This document shows positions 11,018-21,159 of a DNA stretch of 64,000 nt, one piece after another. Source of the stretch: Antrodiella citrinella (taxonomy: Eukaryota > Basidiomycota > Agaricomycetes > Polyporales > Steccherinaceae); assembly GCA_004802725.1 (NCBI GenBank), contig SGPM01000047.1, positions 1-64,000 of the forward strand. Direction: 5' to 3'. The notes beneath the pieces were generated by a model. That model had not been told where the DNA came from. It saw nothing but the letters and a program-made list of their open reading frames with translations, and ran no database searches. The stretch's first letter is position 1. Each line of letters begins with the position of its first letter. A program made the position numbers and the translations under genes.

Positions 11018-13485
11018 TCAATCGTCGAAACCCATCTCTTGATTCCGCTTCGCTTTCCTCAATGTGGCCCTCTCGTCTTCAGGCAAGGCATACCAACCGT
11101 CAATGCTATCCTCCAACTCCTGCTCCCACTTCTCTTCCCGCTCCAGTTCCTTCTTTGATTTCTTCGGCGGAGGAGCGCGCGGAGGAGGCGGTGGCGGCGT
11201 TCGCCTATTCGGATGCAGAGGAGCGATGCGCTTCAGCATGCTGCGCGAGGACTTCATGTAGGGTGAGTGCGCAGGACGCGCCGAAGCGAACGGCGAGCCT
11301 GGCAAGGAATTTACTTTGCGAATCAACTCGGACATAGGTGTCAATTTATTCGGTATGGTCGAGTTGGCACGGGAGAAGGCGCCAGGTTTCTGGGGTACCG
11401 GCGTTCGGAGTGGCTGAGGGGAGGGCGGAGGTGCAGGTGCTTCGATATCGCCATTTTCCTGTAAATGAATGGATAAGCTTGATACTGAAAATTGATTCAC
11501 CGCAAGACAAACCTTCAAACGGCGGGTGCGAACGACCCCACTAGTTGTACTAGACTGACTGTTGCTATGAACTGACGGCGTCGCATCCTTCTTTGAGGAG
11601 GACACCTTACCGCCCTTCGCATTAGATGGCGGACGATCCTCTTCGTCTTCGTCGGATGACTCGATAGCACGACGTTTTCCCTTTGACTTCGAACTGGGAG
11701 GGTTGCTAGTTTTGCTTCCCTTTGAAGGACCAACTTCTGTTACGGCTGGTTCCTTGCCCTTGTGTTTCCCCGCAGAGGTAGCCGACTTGGCCTGCGCTTT
11801 GGCACCAGGCAATGCTGACGTAGAACCAGACTGCGTTTCTTGTGGTCCTGAGGTTATTTCTGGGCCTGTGTCGAAAACCACAAGTCAGACGTATGTTACG
11901 AATGCCAAACGGAGATCAAGAGCATCACTTACGAGCATCATCTGGCCTCAGTACTACGACCGGCTCAGGTTGAGTCTCCGGCACCACATCGTTGCTCTTC
12001 GTACGTTTTCGAGGCGAGGGGACTTCCACCACAACCTCCACCCGTGCGTCCGACTTCTTCGCTTTCGCTTTCGCCGCGGGTTTCCGTTTAGGCTTGGCTT
12101 TTGGCTTCGCGCCAAATTCCTCCTCGTCCTCCTCATCCTTCTTGTTACGCCGTCCTTTAGCTTTCGACTTCGGCGGTTCTTCATTGGGATTGAATGCGTC
12201 TTCCTCTTCATCTGCAACTTTTCGCTTCCTCGGGTTGCGTTTCTTAGGAGCTGCAACAGGGGCAGCAGCAGCTGGTCCTGCAGATTCCGGCAACCCTTCG
12301 ATTGCCGCGGGTGCGTGTGCCGACGAGCCAGAAGCAGACGACGAAGAGGCGAAGAATGGGGGAGGTGGTGGTGGCATCATACTTCCACTTGTAGGCTTCA
12401 GCACTGCAGCGCCCGATGGCTCATCATCGTCTGAACCTGCAAGCTGCGCTACCCTCTTTCTCTTCCGAGTCAGATTGAGAGCTGGAGATAAGGGTGGTGA
12501 TGACCCACGACCACCGGGGCGCGGCACATCTGGAGGAGTGAGTCCTGGTGGACCAGTCGAGGGAATAGGTGGGTCGGAAGGTGGAAGTGATTCGAGATGT
12601 AGGCTGAAGTCTGAAGTGGGAGCGGGTAGAGATCCCGGCGTCGACTCGGGGAGTAATGAGTCCGCCCCCCGAGATGGCTTGGCACGCTTGGATGGTTTCT
12701 TCGGTACATCCTTTGCCTTTCCTTTAGGCTTCGCAGGTGGCAGGAATGAAAGCTCGTCGTCGTCAGAGATCTCAATTACATCCCCAGTAGGTTTGGACGT
12801 TCGTGCACGGGAGCGCATCTTGGCACGCTCAGCTATGTCCAAGGAGAAATCTGCGGGATCCTCTATGATCGAAGTATTGCCTTGGATGCGCGTGGACGCG
12901 GTGGCAATAGGGTTTGTATCTGGCTTTGACGGGAATACACTAAAGCCATCCATGATTGTAGCAGGAGCTTTGATCATTCGGGGTCTTGGTCGGGGTCTCG
13001 AAACATTGGAGGAAGATGGAGCCGGAGTGGTGATGCTGGTGGATGGTGTGGATATAGATGTATCCTGTGGATTGGTATTGGAAGACGAAGATCCTGCTTG
13101 GCCCTCTGCAGCGGCTGGAATTTTCTTCGGCCGAGGCCTAGGGCGAGGCTTGGTTGCCGGAGGTGGGGTTGTGGATGTTGTGATATCTTCAGCGGATGGA
13201 AGAATGGCAATCGGAGGTAATGAAAGTTCCTTGCTGTGATGCGTAAAGGAGGAGATGTCGCTAGTGATGTGGGACGGTCCTGGTCCTGGTCTCGTAGAAA
13301 AGTTCGCTGTCTGTATCATAGATACTGAAGAGAGTTATAGCAAGAATCATGACCGGAGAGGGTAAACACGCACCATCTCTTCCCCGCCCTGCAATCATAT
13401 CAGCCTTCCTCGGCGAACCCAGAAGCATTCCCTCATCTTCGCTGTCGGCAATGATCTCGGTAGACGGTGAGATTATGCCTTCCAT
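11018..13485 (-). CDS. Low-complexity nuclear protein, unknown function
   Basis: Exons 13485-13374, 13324-11933, 11865-11513 and 11458-11018 keep frame and give 765 residues. The N-terminus has 'IIADSEDEGMLLGSPRK'. The bulk is Pro, Ser, Lys and Arg rich, with several basic clusters ('RPRPRPKK', 'KRRNKKDEE', 'KGKRRAIESSDEDEE') that look like nuclear localisation signals and phosphorylatable acidic patches. The only compact-looking part is the last 80 residues: 'RIAPLHPNRRTPPPPPP', then a charged helix 'KKELEREEKWEQELEDS', then 'GWYALPEDERATLRKAKR' and 'MGFDD' at the end. I do not recognise the family. A chromatin- or DNA-repair-related role would be inference only. Confidence 0.75.
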
Positions 13486-13751
13486 CGTGTCGAGTTGTGA
13501 TGAATGCCGATGAAGACGACGAAAATGATGACGGTGGAAGGAGAGAGAGAAAGACAATGGCCAAACGGCTCGGAGGTCGCGTGGGACGCGTCGCGAGGCA
13601 TGTGGGGCGCACGTGGGTCACATGACCGCGTCTGATCGAGGAATAAGCGCCTTGTTACCAATCGAGTTTGGTAATCCTCAGCTCTGGTTTAGTACTTGAA
13701 CTCAGAGGAGGGGCATTCGCAACTCTCTCTGTTCTCTCCAGAGAAAGAAAT
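13486..13751. promoter_or_regulatory. Divergent promoter between the nuclear protein and the DUF427 gene
   Basis: 266 bp separate the two divergent start codons, so both promoters must lie here. No TATA box is obvious. Two near-copies of a pyrimidine tract precede the plus-strand start. Confidence 0.45.
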
Positions 13752-14652
13752 ATGACTGCCTTGTTTTCTCTTCCTCACATCGAGTCTTCACCCAAGCGCG
13801 TTCGCGTCTTATTCGCGGGCCAATATCTTGTCGATTCTACCGATTCTAAGCTTGTGTGAGAGTCGCCGCCTAGCCGTTATCATGTCCTTATGCACACTAA
13901 CCAGAGTCCGCGTACAGATGGACCAAACCATTTTATCCTTACTATTACTTTAAGCCTGCAGATGTGGATTTGTCGCATCTCGTAGAGGCTTTCCAATCCG
14001 ACAAGCACCGTATCTTTGATATTGTCGTCGGTGACAGGAGAGCCGAGTCTGCCGTCACAGAGTACCTAGAGGGCGACCTCGCAGGGCTCATGCAGATTGA
14101 GTTCGGCGCCGCCGATGCTTGGTTTGAAGAGGAAGAACAAATCTTCCAACACCCCAAGGACCCATACAAAGTGCGTGGTTCTGTAATCCGGTCTCATGAG
14201 GCCCTGATCTGACAAATCTTCTCAACAGCGTGTGGATGTCCTACAGTCTTCTCGACACGTTCGTGTGGAGCTGAATGGTGTTGTTCTTGCTGAGACCCGC
14301 AAGCCGCGTCTCTTGTTTGAGACGTCTCTCCCTGTCAGAACGTACATTCCCAAGACGGACAGCAATCTCGCTCTCCTTCAGCACAGCGATCTAACTACCC
14401 AGTGCCCTTATAAGGTGCGTCACATCATATCGACGTTCCCTAAATATTGCTCAATGATATCTCTCCTCATAGGGTGTTGCGAACTACTACAACGTCCATC
14501 TGCCGGATGGTACTGTTGCTGAGAATGTTGTCTGGTGGTACAGGACCGCTCAGCTCGAATGTGCTGAGATCAGAGGCTACNTCGCTTTCTACGACGAAAA
14601 GCTGGATGTCTTCGTCGACGGCAAGTTGCAAAAGCGTCCTGGCTCGAAGTAA
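13752..14652 (+). CDS. Protein with two DUF427 domains
   Basis: Exons 13752-13855, 13918-14170, 14229-14414 and 14473-14652 give 240 residues. The DUF427 pattern occurs twice. The first half has 'VRVLFAGQYLVDST', then 'KPFYPYYYFKPADV', and ends in a Trp/Glu-rich segment. The second half has 'RHVRVELNGVVLAET', 'LPVRTYIPKTD', 'YYNVHLPDGT' and 'ENVVWWYRTAQLECAEI'. The function of the family is not well known; it is common in fungi and bacteria. Base 14581 is an N, so one residue near the C-terminus is undefined. The start is the first ATG, directly before the conserved N-terminal strand. Confidence 0.88.
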
Positions 14653-15260
14653 TGGCCGCCCTATGTGTACGATACGATATATAGCGAANCATGTTGTACA
14701 AGTCATGAAATGTATTTTGTTGTGATTATCTTGTGAATGACGTCATGTCTCCAGTACTAGATGAATGAGCGCGCTAGTAGTCCGGAGGACGGTACGTGTG
14801 TGCCACTCGCTAATATCATATGTAGCCACGCGTCCAAAAGACTGCTTTGACATAACAGGTACTCAGGATAATGCCCAAGTAGAATGGCGAGTCGACTTGA
14901 GACCTCACAAGCTGAAACACGACGTGGGAGCAAAGGACATTGTTCGTTGTTGCAAAGAGTACGCTGCTACCAAGCCAACTACAGTCGCAGGATCTACATC
15001 TGCCTCCACACGTACGGTACGGCGCCTCGATCATCAGCTTGGATACCTTTCATTTCCGCCGCTCAGTTTTGTAGATAAACGTTGCGTCGCAGCTTTGCCC
15101 TCAACAATGCGCACTCTCGTCTCCCCACTCCAAGCACAATGCGAGCCAAAGTGCCCAAATGTCAAAGCTCCCTTGAGGCTATATGGCCACCCTCCAATGC
15201 TTGCTCGTATATCTTCGACACCTTCTCGAGGGATGAGAGCATAGATCTCCCCGAGCCGAC
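14653..15260. other. Intergenic region without a supported gene
   Basis: About 600 bp between two plus-strand genes. It contains an isolated N at 14689 in the probable 3' untranslated region of the DUF427 gene. Open frames on both strands show no recognisable motif and no consistent splice signals. Confidence 0.5.
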
Positions 15261-16177
15261 ATGTCGTCCTACGAAGAAGAAGCACGCCAGTATGCGCAGG
15301 CCCCGTATACATCCCCCATCCATCGTCCACTGCCGGCGGTGGCGATCAGCTCCTGGTCAGAACTCTCCTACGCTCTGCAGTCAACCTCCGTTCCACAGTC
15401 CAAATCATCCTCCACCTCTCGTCCACGACTGCACTCATCCGTTTCCCAGCCTGGCAGCAGTACTTTGCGGTTCAGCCCGTACACCGCGAGTACTGTGGAC
15501 CTTCCTGCCAAGTCGCCCCGAAAGCGCGCCGCTACCTCGGTCTCTGCTGTGACCAGCGGCAAGGATATTGGCAAGAATGTCGCGGACCTCAGAATAGAAG
15601 AGGAGCGAAAGCGAGCAGAGAAATTCGCCAGCGACCCTGCCCTCTTTGGTGTATTCGATAGCTCCCCATCATTCCGCACCTCATCGAATTCGAGGAGGTA
15701 TCTAAACAAGCGAAATTGGGCCCCAAGCTTGGAATATCGATCAGGACCGTGCTGAATGGGAAGCCGAAGCTGGTTGGGGAGACAGACAAAGTGTTGAAGA
15801 ACTGGCCGAAGGGTGTGATGCGTTTGACGGTTCCAGTAAGTGCAATCATCATTCTATGCAAGCGCACATATTAACAAAGATGTTGTGTAGGGGGCTAGAG
15901 GTGCCCGATTGTCATGGGATGCTGTGATTGATACGAATGAAGGGCACATAACGAGACTGCGTTTGCTGCAGGAGGCGGTGAAGGCAGTCGTGACCTATCG
16001 ATTCCCAGTGAGTACGAATGTAAAAATCTATTATTTCTTTCCCACCTGACGTTTGACTCTTGATAGGAGAACGCGATCAAGAAGCCAGAGATGATGAGGA
16101 TCTTGCACGGTATACATATTAACGCCATCAGGTACGAGCAAGGGAAGGGCACTTGGGTGTTGGACTTTGGTTTCTAG
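15261..16177 (+). CDS. Unknown conserved-looking protein with an apparent single-base frameshift
   Basis: The frame opens at 15261 ('MSSYEEEARQYAQ') with a Ser/Pro-rich first 110 residues, then 'RIEEERKRAEKF', and after 'DPALFGVFDS' at about 15660 the coding sense jumps by one base to 'LPIIPHLIEFEEVSKQAK' and on to 'KNWPKGVMRLTVP'. Introns 15833-15890 and 16008-16066 then join exons ending 'GKGTWVLDFGF'. No GT-AG intron restores the frame without discarding good coding sequence. The simplest reading is one missing base near 15662, either a real mutation or an assembly error. I do not recognise the family. Confidence 0.6.
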
Positions 16178-16322
16178 TTTCTATGGATATTGTATAAATT
16201 ATTCCACGCGCGGGTCGCGTCCATGTTGTGTAGTATGAGGATTGATTGACCTTCATGTGTTATAGTTAGTTGTTGCACATCATCATTGTAGTATAGCTTA
16301 CTCGTTATGATTCTACACAGGT

Positions 16323-17117
16323 TCAACGCGAGCCCTGAGAAGATTCGTGTGAATGTTCGACAGCGAGTTCAGCTGAGAGTCGTGAAATTTCTGAGAAGGC
16401 GTTCCTCAGGCGGTCCATGTCAGCGTCGAGTTGCTCAGCTCGATTTTTCACCTGCAGTCAGTCGAAAACGGATAGAAGTCAGATCATAGATAGGGCGTAG
16501 AGACGGATATAGTCTACATACCGCAGCTATGGTGTCACTGGCTGCGATGAGCTCATGATGATGGTTATATACCAGCGACTGCCGCTCAGAATCAAGTTGC
16601 CTGATTTCTACAGTGTGCAGTCAGATCCATGCATGTGATACAGTGAAGTACGACCTACCAGTCATGAGATCGTTCTCCCTCTTGAGCAGCATCGGTAGCG
16701 AAGACGTGGTGATGAGTTGCTCATAGTACGCTTTCGCGTCAAAAGCGGTTGAGTCTAGTGAGAGAATATGGTCCTGCTTTAGAATGTTGTATAACAGTAT
16801 GAGTTGGCAAGCGTAGACGTACCCAAATCCATGGGATCTAGATTCCCCTTTCCCGCCAAAGGCGGCGGCGGTCCTAAACCCAGGCCATAATGTTTCCGAA
16901 GCAAATCCCTTGCGCGAGTCTTGGGCGTTGAAGCCGGCGACGGTGACTTGCTGGGAGAAGGTCCAGTCGACACACGTCTAGTTGCGATAGATGCTTCAGA
17001 GACTGCTTCAGAGAATGAACGGAGGGGCGGTTGATTCTGGGGGTACGGCGGGCGAAGAGATGTCGTATTGTGGCTACTGCGCGTCGGTGTAGGAGGACTT
17101 GACGGTGGTTGAGACAT
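16323..17117 (-). CDS. VPS51: Vps51, GARP complex subunit
   Basis: Exons 17117-16823, 16754-16659, 16607-16522 and 16451-16323 keep frame and give 201 residues. The first 100 residues are Ser/Pro/Thr-rich, with 'RARDLLRKHYGLGL' before the conserved core. The core has 'STAFDAKAYYEQLI', 'LLKRENDLMTEIRQLD', 'SERQSLVYNHHHELIAASD', 'TIAAVKNRAEQLDAD' and 'LRNAFSEISRLSAEL'. This is the Vps51/Vps67 domain, which tethers endosome-derived vesicles at the trans-Golgi network together with Vps52-Vps53-Vps54. The short form is normal for fungi. Its start lies 108 bp from a tRNA-Tyr gene on the other strand. Confidence 0.92.
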
Positions 17118-17225
17118 ATCGGAGGTGGCGTACGTGCCAGTCCGAGTGAGCGAGTCGGGTCGTCAGTAAACAGTAGGTATTATTTGGGTATTGTACATAG
17201 ATTTTAATTTGGGATAAAACCTTAT

Positions 17226-17305
17226 CCTTCGATAGCTCAGTTGGAAGAGCGCAAGACTGTAATTGGATAATCTTGATGTCGCTGGTTCGATCCCGGCTCG
17301 AAGGA
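17226..17305 (+). tRNA. trnY: tRNA-Tyr (GTA anticodon), with a short intron
   Basis: The acceptor stem 'ccttcga/tcgaagg' pairs fully. An A box ('tagctcagttgg') and a B box ('ggttcgatcc') are present. The anticodon arm 'caaga-ctGTAa' is followed by extra bases before 'tcttg', consistent with an intron of about 7 nt just after the anticodon. It is identical over 80 nt to the copy at 32988-33067. Confidence 0.95.
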
Positions 17306-17318
17306 TGGAGGTACTGAT

Positions 17319-17420
17319 AACCTTTTGTTGCGTCTACTTGTGTACTTACTATAACCTTTTGTTGCGTCTACTTGTGTACTTACTATAACCTTTTGTTGCG
17401 TCTACTTGTGTACTTACTAT
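17319..17420. repeat. Three tandem copies of a 34-bp unit
   Basis: The unit starts 'aaccttttgttgcgtctact' and ends 'acttactat'. It occurs three times head to tail without a mismatch, beginning 14 bp after the tRNA-Tyr. No partner was seen elsewhere in the window. Confidence 0.95.
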
Positions 17421-17513
17421 AATCTTTCATAATTTCATGGGTCGCTCCTTGGTGAAAATGATCTGCTCTAAGTTTCAAATATCGTATACGCACTCCAATC
17501 TTCGTATATGTCT

Positions 17514-17653
17514 GAAGAAGTAGTTATGGTACAGTCTGAGTCTCGACTGTGAGTTGAGACCGTCACTCGGACTCGTTCAGACCTGGGGTCGTTGGAAAAG
17601 ATTTCAAAATACTATGTGTTTAGAAACGTATGTACTACGCCTCAATATGATGC
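17514..17653 (+). repeat. Left direct repeat flanking the F-box gene (uninterrupted form)
   Basis: Starting 'gaagtagttatggtaca' and ending 'cgcctcaatatgatgc', this stretch is similar along its length to 20007-20411. The two copies bracket the F-box gene. Here 'agaaacgtatgtac' is continuous, whereas the right copy has a 239-bp element at the matching point. Confidence 0.7.
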
Positions 17654-18203
17654 TGCTCGACTCCGAGCTTGTACAAGCAGCACAGAAGTAGAGACGTGAG
17701 GTACTGCAGCTTGCAACGGTCAACCCAGGCTACCAGCCTGACTCAGACAGACGCCTGACTTGGCATTGGCAGAGCACCGTCTCACGTTGGTCTCACGTCG
17801 TACCGTGATACTAATAGTCACCCGTGTTCACTTGTCCATTCTACTTTTCAACTTGTGTACTACCGACAGTAAATACGACTCATTCAAATCGCCCTTGTAG
17901 CGATTGATGTCCTCAAAATTCGAGTCAGATTCAGCTGATTTCCTGCATCTCGGCGGGGGACGTGGAGGGGAGATGTAAGTCCGATACCTCAACTTTTCAA
18001 CTTGTGATTCATCATGCTGATGCGTATGCTGATTCGTCTGAAGTCAGGCAGGAGTCAGACAGTCCATTCTCTGTGCGTACCATTGACTCGGATACTTGTA
18101 TATCAGTAATCGCGCTCATCCTGCTTGCAACTCGGGTTACTTCACATTTTAGTCGCCCCACGTTCAGAGAGCACTGAACGGATGCCCGGTCAATGGTCTT
18201 CCA
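17654..18203. other. Upstream region of the F-box gene
   Basis: About 550 bp without a supported gene. Sequence just before 18204 still reads 'CPVNGLP' in frame, preceded by an AG that could be a splice acceptor (18155). The F-box protein may therefore start upstream in a small exon that I cannot place. Confidence 0.4.
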
Positions 18204-19850
18204 ATGGAGACTCTGGCTGAAATCCTCGAGTGCATGTCGCTCAGCGAGCTTAAACCAAAGCCGTTTCCGTTTGATGTCATGCACGGAGACGGTCCGCAGG
18301 TACATAACACCATGCACGACGTCATGGCCGCGTACCAAGTATGCAGGTACTGGAGGCAGGTCATGAAGGTGTTTCCTTCTATCTGGACCACCATCGTTGT
18401 CCCGTACTTCGATGATAGACATCCGGAGGCGTTGGCAATTTGTGGAGGAGAGCAACGCCCATTGCCTCCCGGTGCCCAACTTGTCAGTCACTACCTCGCG
18501 CTCTCTGGTTCTCTTCCTCTGGACGTCTACATCTCAGACCCGAGACTTCTCTACCTATTTTCAGACCAATCTTATCGGTTGCGACAGCTCGAGGTTTCAT
18601 TCCCTGGACAAACCTTTCGCCTTCTACACACGGAGGTGATAGTACGGACATTCCATCTATTCAACCATGCCGCCCCTCTACTCGAAGTCTTCGACTTCGG
18701 CGCTGTTCTGCCTGATCGTGATCCATCGCACAACTGGAACCTTTTGGAATACAGAGGAGTCCAGCTTCCGGTGATATTCGCTGGCCAGACTCCTCTGCTT
18801 CGCAGATTGCGGCTGAGCGGTCTCATGCGCTGGAAAGACACCCACTTTCCCAACCTTACCCACATCTGCATCACGGGATACGTGGTCACGGATGTCGACA
18901 GTTTTGCAAACGTGCGAGACTTGCTGAAGCTGCTGCAGCATAGTCCTGCCTTGGAGGAACTGTACCTCTCCCATCTTGAATCATGGTCGGTGCGGGAGAC
19001 CTACAATGACATACCCGAGATACGTCCCCTGCGTCTCCGCCGTCTCTCCATTTCGGACTGTTATGTGTTGCAGTTCGCGCTGTTCCAATACCTGCATGTC
19101 CCCTTTGGCACGTCGGTCTCTCTGACCAACATTGGCGGCGACGACGGAGCTCTCACTCGAGTGCTGCTCCGGCATGCTGAACGCCTGAAAGCCGCTGCGG
19201 ATATGAAGAGGTTAGAAGTGAATTACTACTCGGACAAGATCCTCGCATTTGGTCCGTCAGGGTCTCTGCGAATCATGACCGCGAAACTGGAGGAGATTCT
19301 CCCGCTGCACGAACTTGGCGGGATTTCGTTCGCCCAGACACTCGAGGAGGTTTGGATCAGTGGGAGGTCGAGGTCCCCGTATTATTACTTGTGGCAATCG
19401 AACGACTTCGATTGCAGCGTCTTGTTTACTGCCTTGATATCTTTGCAAAGCCTACACATCCGCTTCAGATCCGCAAAAAGTATCCTCCAGGCCCTTACTC
19501 CGTGGAAGTCACAACCGGATATTACCTGCCCAAACCTCCACACCATATCCTTGACCAGCTCGTTAGGAATCGACGGGTGTTTGTTGGAGCTCCTCAAATG
19601 TGCACAAGCCCGTTTCGACGCAGGACATCCTCTTCGCCGTATCCTCATACAGCCATCCGCCGATGGCGACGACTTTCGATCGGAGACTGTGCTCGCTCAC
19701 CTGCGGGAGGTCGTCGACGTCGTCGAGTACGGTGTTGTGTGCCCTCTGATCGAGGTGCGCTCGGAGTTGAATGAAGAGACGCATCACCAGTACTGGCCTG
19801 TGTGGCTTACTGGGGATGATCATTATGGCACACAGACACAGAGCGAGTAG
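18204..19850 (+). CDS. F-box-like protein with LRR-type body, copy 1
   Basis: A single open frame of 548 residues. The N-terminus 'METLAEILECMSLSEL', with 'LP' just before it, is the core of an F-box. 'AAYQVCRYWRQV...FPSIWTTIVV' is the usual basidiomycete continuation. The rest is Leu-rich with strand-like repeats ('LRRLRLSGL', 'LEELYLSHLE', 'LRRLSISDCYV'). Such proteins recruit substrates to SCF ubiquitin ligases. It is a paralog of the gene at 33940-35704, sharing 'HGDGPQ', 'LALSGSLPLDVY', 'LTHICITGY' and the C-terminal 'YWPVW'. This copy has no frameshift. The true start may lie slightly upstream. Confidence 0.8.
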   Translation: METLAEILECMSLSELKPKPFPFDVMHGDGPQVHNTMHDVMAAYQVCRYWRQVMKVFPSIWTTIVVPYFDDRHPEALAICGGEQRPLPPGAQLVSHYLALSGSLPLDVYISDPRLLYLFSDQSYRLRQLEVSFPGQTFRLLHTEVIVRTFHLFNHAAPLLEVFDFGAVLPDRDPSHNWNLLEYRGVQLPVIFAGQTPLLRRLRLSGLMRWKDTHFPNLTHICITGYVVTDVDSFANVRDLLKLLQHSPALEELYLSHLESWSVRETYNDIPEIRPLRLRRLSISDCYVLQFALFQYLHVPFGTSVSLTNIGGDDGALTRVLLRHAERLKAAADMKRLEVNYYSDKILAFGPSGSLRIMTAKLEEILPLHELGGISFAQTLEEVWISGRSRSPYYYLWQSNDFDCSVLFTALISLQSLHIRFRSAKSILQALTPWKSQPDITCPNLHTISLTSSLGIDGCLLELLKCAQARFDAGHPLRRILIQPSADGDDFRSETVLAHLREVVDVVEYGVVCPLIEVRSELNEETHHQYWPVWLTGDDHYGTQTQSE

Positions 19851-20006
19851 TCTATAGAGGAGCCTGGTGTTTGGTTTCAGCTCTATTAGTGAGTTTGAGT
19901 TGGAGGTAGCACGGGCTTTTCAGGCTTGAACCAAAGCACAGCTCTCCCTCTTTGATCTCCACTCTCCAGGATTACATAGCGTCGACGGCCCGGCGACGGC
20001 GTGTGG

Positions 20007-20411
20007 GAGAAGTAGTTATCGTACAAATATTGTTGTAGTCTGGAGTCTGGACTCGAGACTCGAAACCGTGACTCAGAGTTCAAGCTTTCAAGTCTGCTGT
20101 GAGGGTCGTTGAAAAATTCATCAAAACACTAGTACTATATTTTCGAGAAACGCTGTCGGAAATTTCCTGCCGACCTTACAAGAGTTTCGGCTTACAAGAC
20201 AAAATTACGTTGCGCAAGACGTCTCAAGACAAGTCAGGACCCTTATAAGGTAACTGTAAGCTCCTTGCAATGAAATTTGACCTCAAAAGGCAATTGTAAG
20301 CCTCTTGCGACGAAATCTTGCAAGATTATCTTTCTTCATGTGATACCGGGGTCTTTATTCTTGTAAGGGCGTCAGGAAATTTCCGACAGCATGTACGCCT
20401 CAATATGATGC
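20007..20411 (+). repeat. Right direct repeat flanking the F-box gene, split by an insertion
   Basis: Outside 20152-20390 this copy matches 17514-17653: 'agaagtagttatcgtaca', 'gggtcgttgaaaaattca', 'gagaaac', then 'atgtacgcctcaatatgatgc' after the insertion. Confidence 0.7.
20152..20390. mobile_element. 239-bp inverted-repeat element (MITE-like)
   Basis: The ends are an exact 18-bp inverted repeat, 'gctgtcggaaatttcctg' and its complement. The similarity continues with a few mismatches to about 32 bp ('cttacaaga'). The interior has two degenerate units of about 40 bp. It encodes nothing. The related sequence at 17514-17653 lacks it and serves as an empty site. A target-site duplication is not obvious. 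Confidence 0.8.
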
Positions 20412-21159
20412 GGAGTTCCAGTTACAAATAAGACGGCTGGCTGACCCAGATCATGCATAATCGCGTTTATTTTAGCCTCCGAATCCGCTCCATAAACGAC
20501 ACCTATTCATTCCAAGTCGTGAGTCAGTACTACGCCTTGGAGGGCCTAGATGACAACCCCTCCGTCCGCAGACGCTGTGCGAATTTGAGCCCCGCTCCCG
20601 ATGCCCCCATGCACGGTCAAAAATACCCGGGGACCCACAGATCGGGTGGCGGAGGTATATGACATGTCGAATTCCTTGGCAATTTCGACTGCGTGTCGGG
20701 ATTTCTACTGAATTTCTTGACTCGGGCCTGCCCGTATGCTATTCATATGCCAGTGAACTTGAACTTGAAGGAAAGCTCAACGCGGCGACCGTGGTCTCTA
20801 CCAAATGAATTCCGAGCCTGAGTGTCAGAGTCCCGTGTGACGCTGCATCCTGCAAACTTGAACCCCCGACTCCAATTTCAATCTGCATCTCAGGTAACAG
20901 TTACAAGCCAGCCGACCGTTCTCGACCTTACGACGGTCCATGTTGAAGCCTCGAAGGCGGGAAGGCGCGTCAGGATAGTCGTGGCTGACCCCGTCGCTCA
21001 GCCTCTGAAGTCGCACAGTTCCTTTGCTGATACATACAAGAAAGCTGGTATTGATATTCGTGTTTGCTAGTGCTACAAGATATAGAATGACGTGGTATGA
21101 TACGGAAAATGGCAGAAGGAGCAACAACAGTCCATCCAACGGTCCAGATCACAGAGCCC
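20412..21159. other. Intergenic region without a supported gene
   Basis: About 750 bp between the F-box locus and the 3' end of the Sfk1/DRAM gene. Short frames on both strands show no known motif. Confidence 0.5.

Noticed and set aside
11992..13239. 415-residue open frame on the plus strand
   Set aside because: It is the antisense of the low-complexity nuclear protein; the minus strand has consistent introns and a sensible start and end.
15561..15664. Intron 'gtcgcg...gatag' to remove the frameshift
   Set aside because: It would have a poor donor and would delete the clearly coding 'RIEEERKRAEKFASDPALFG' stretch.
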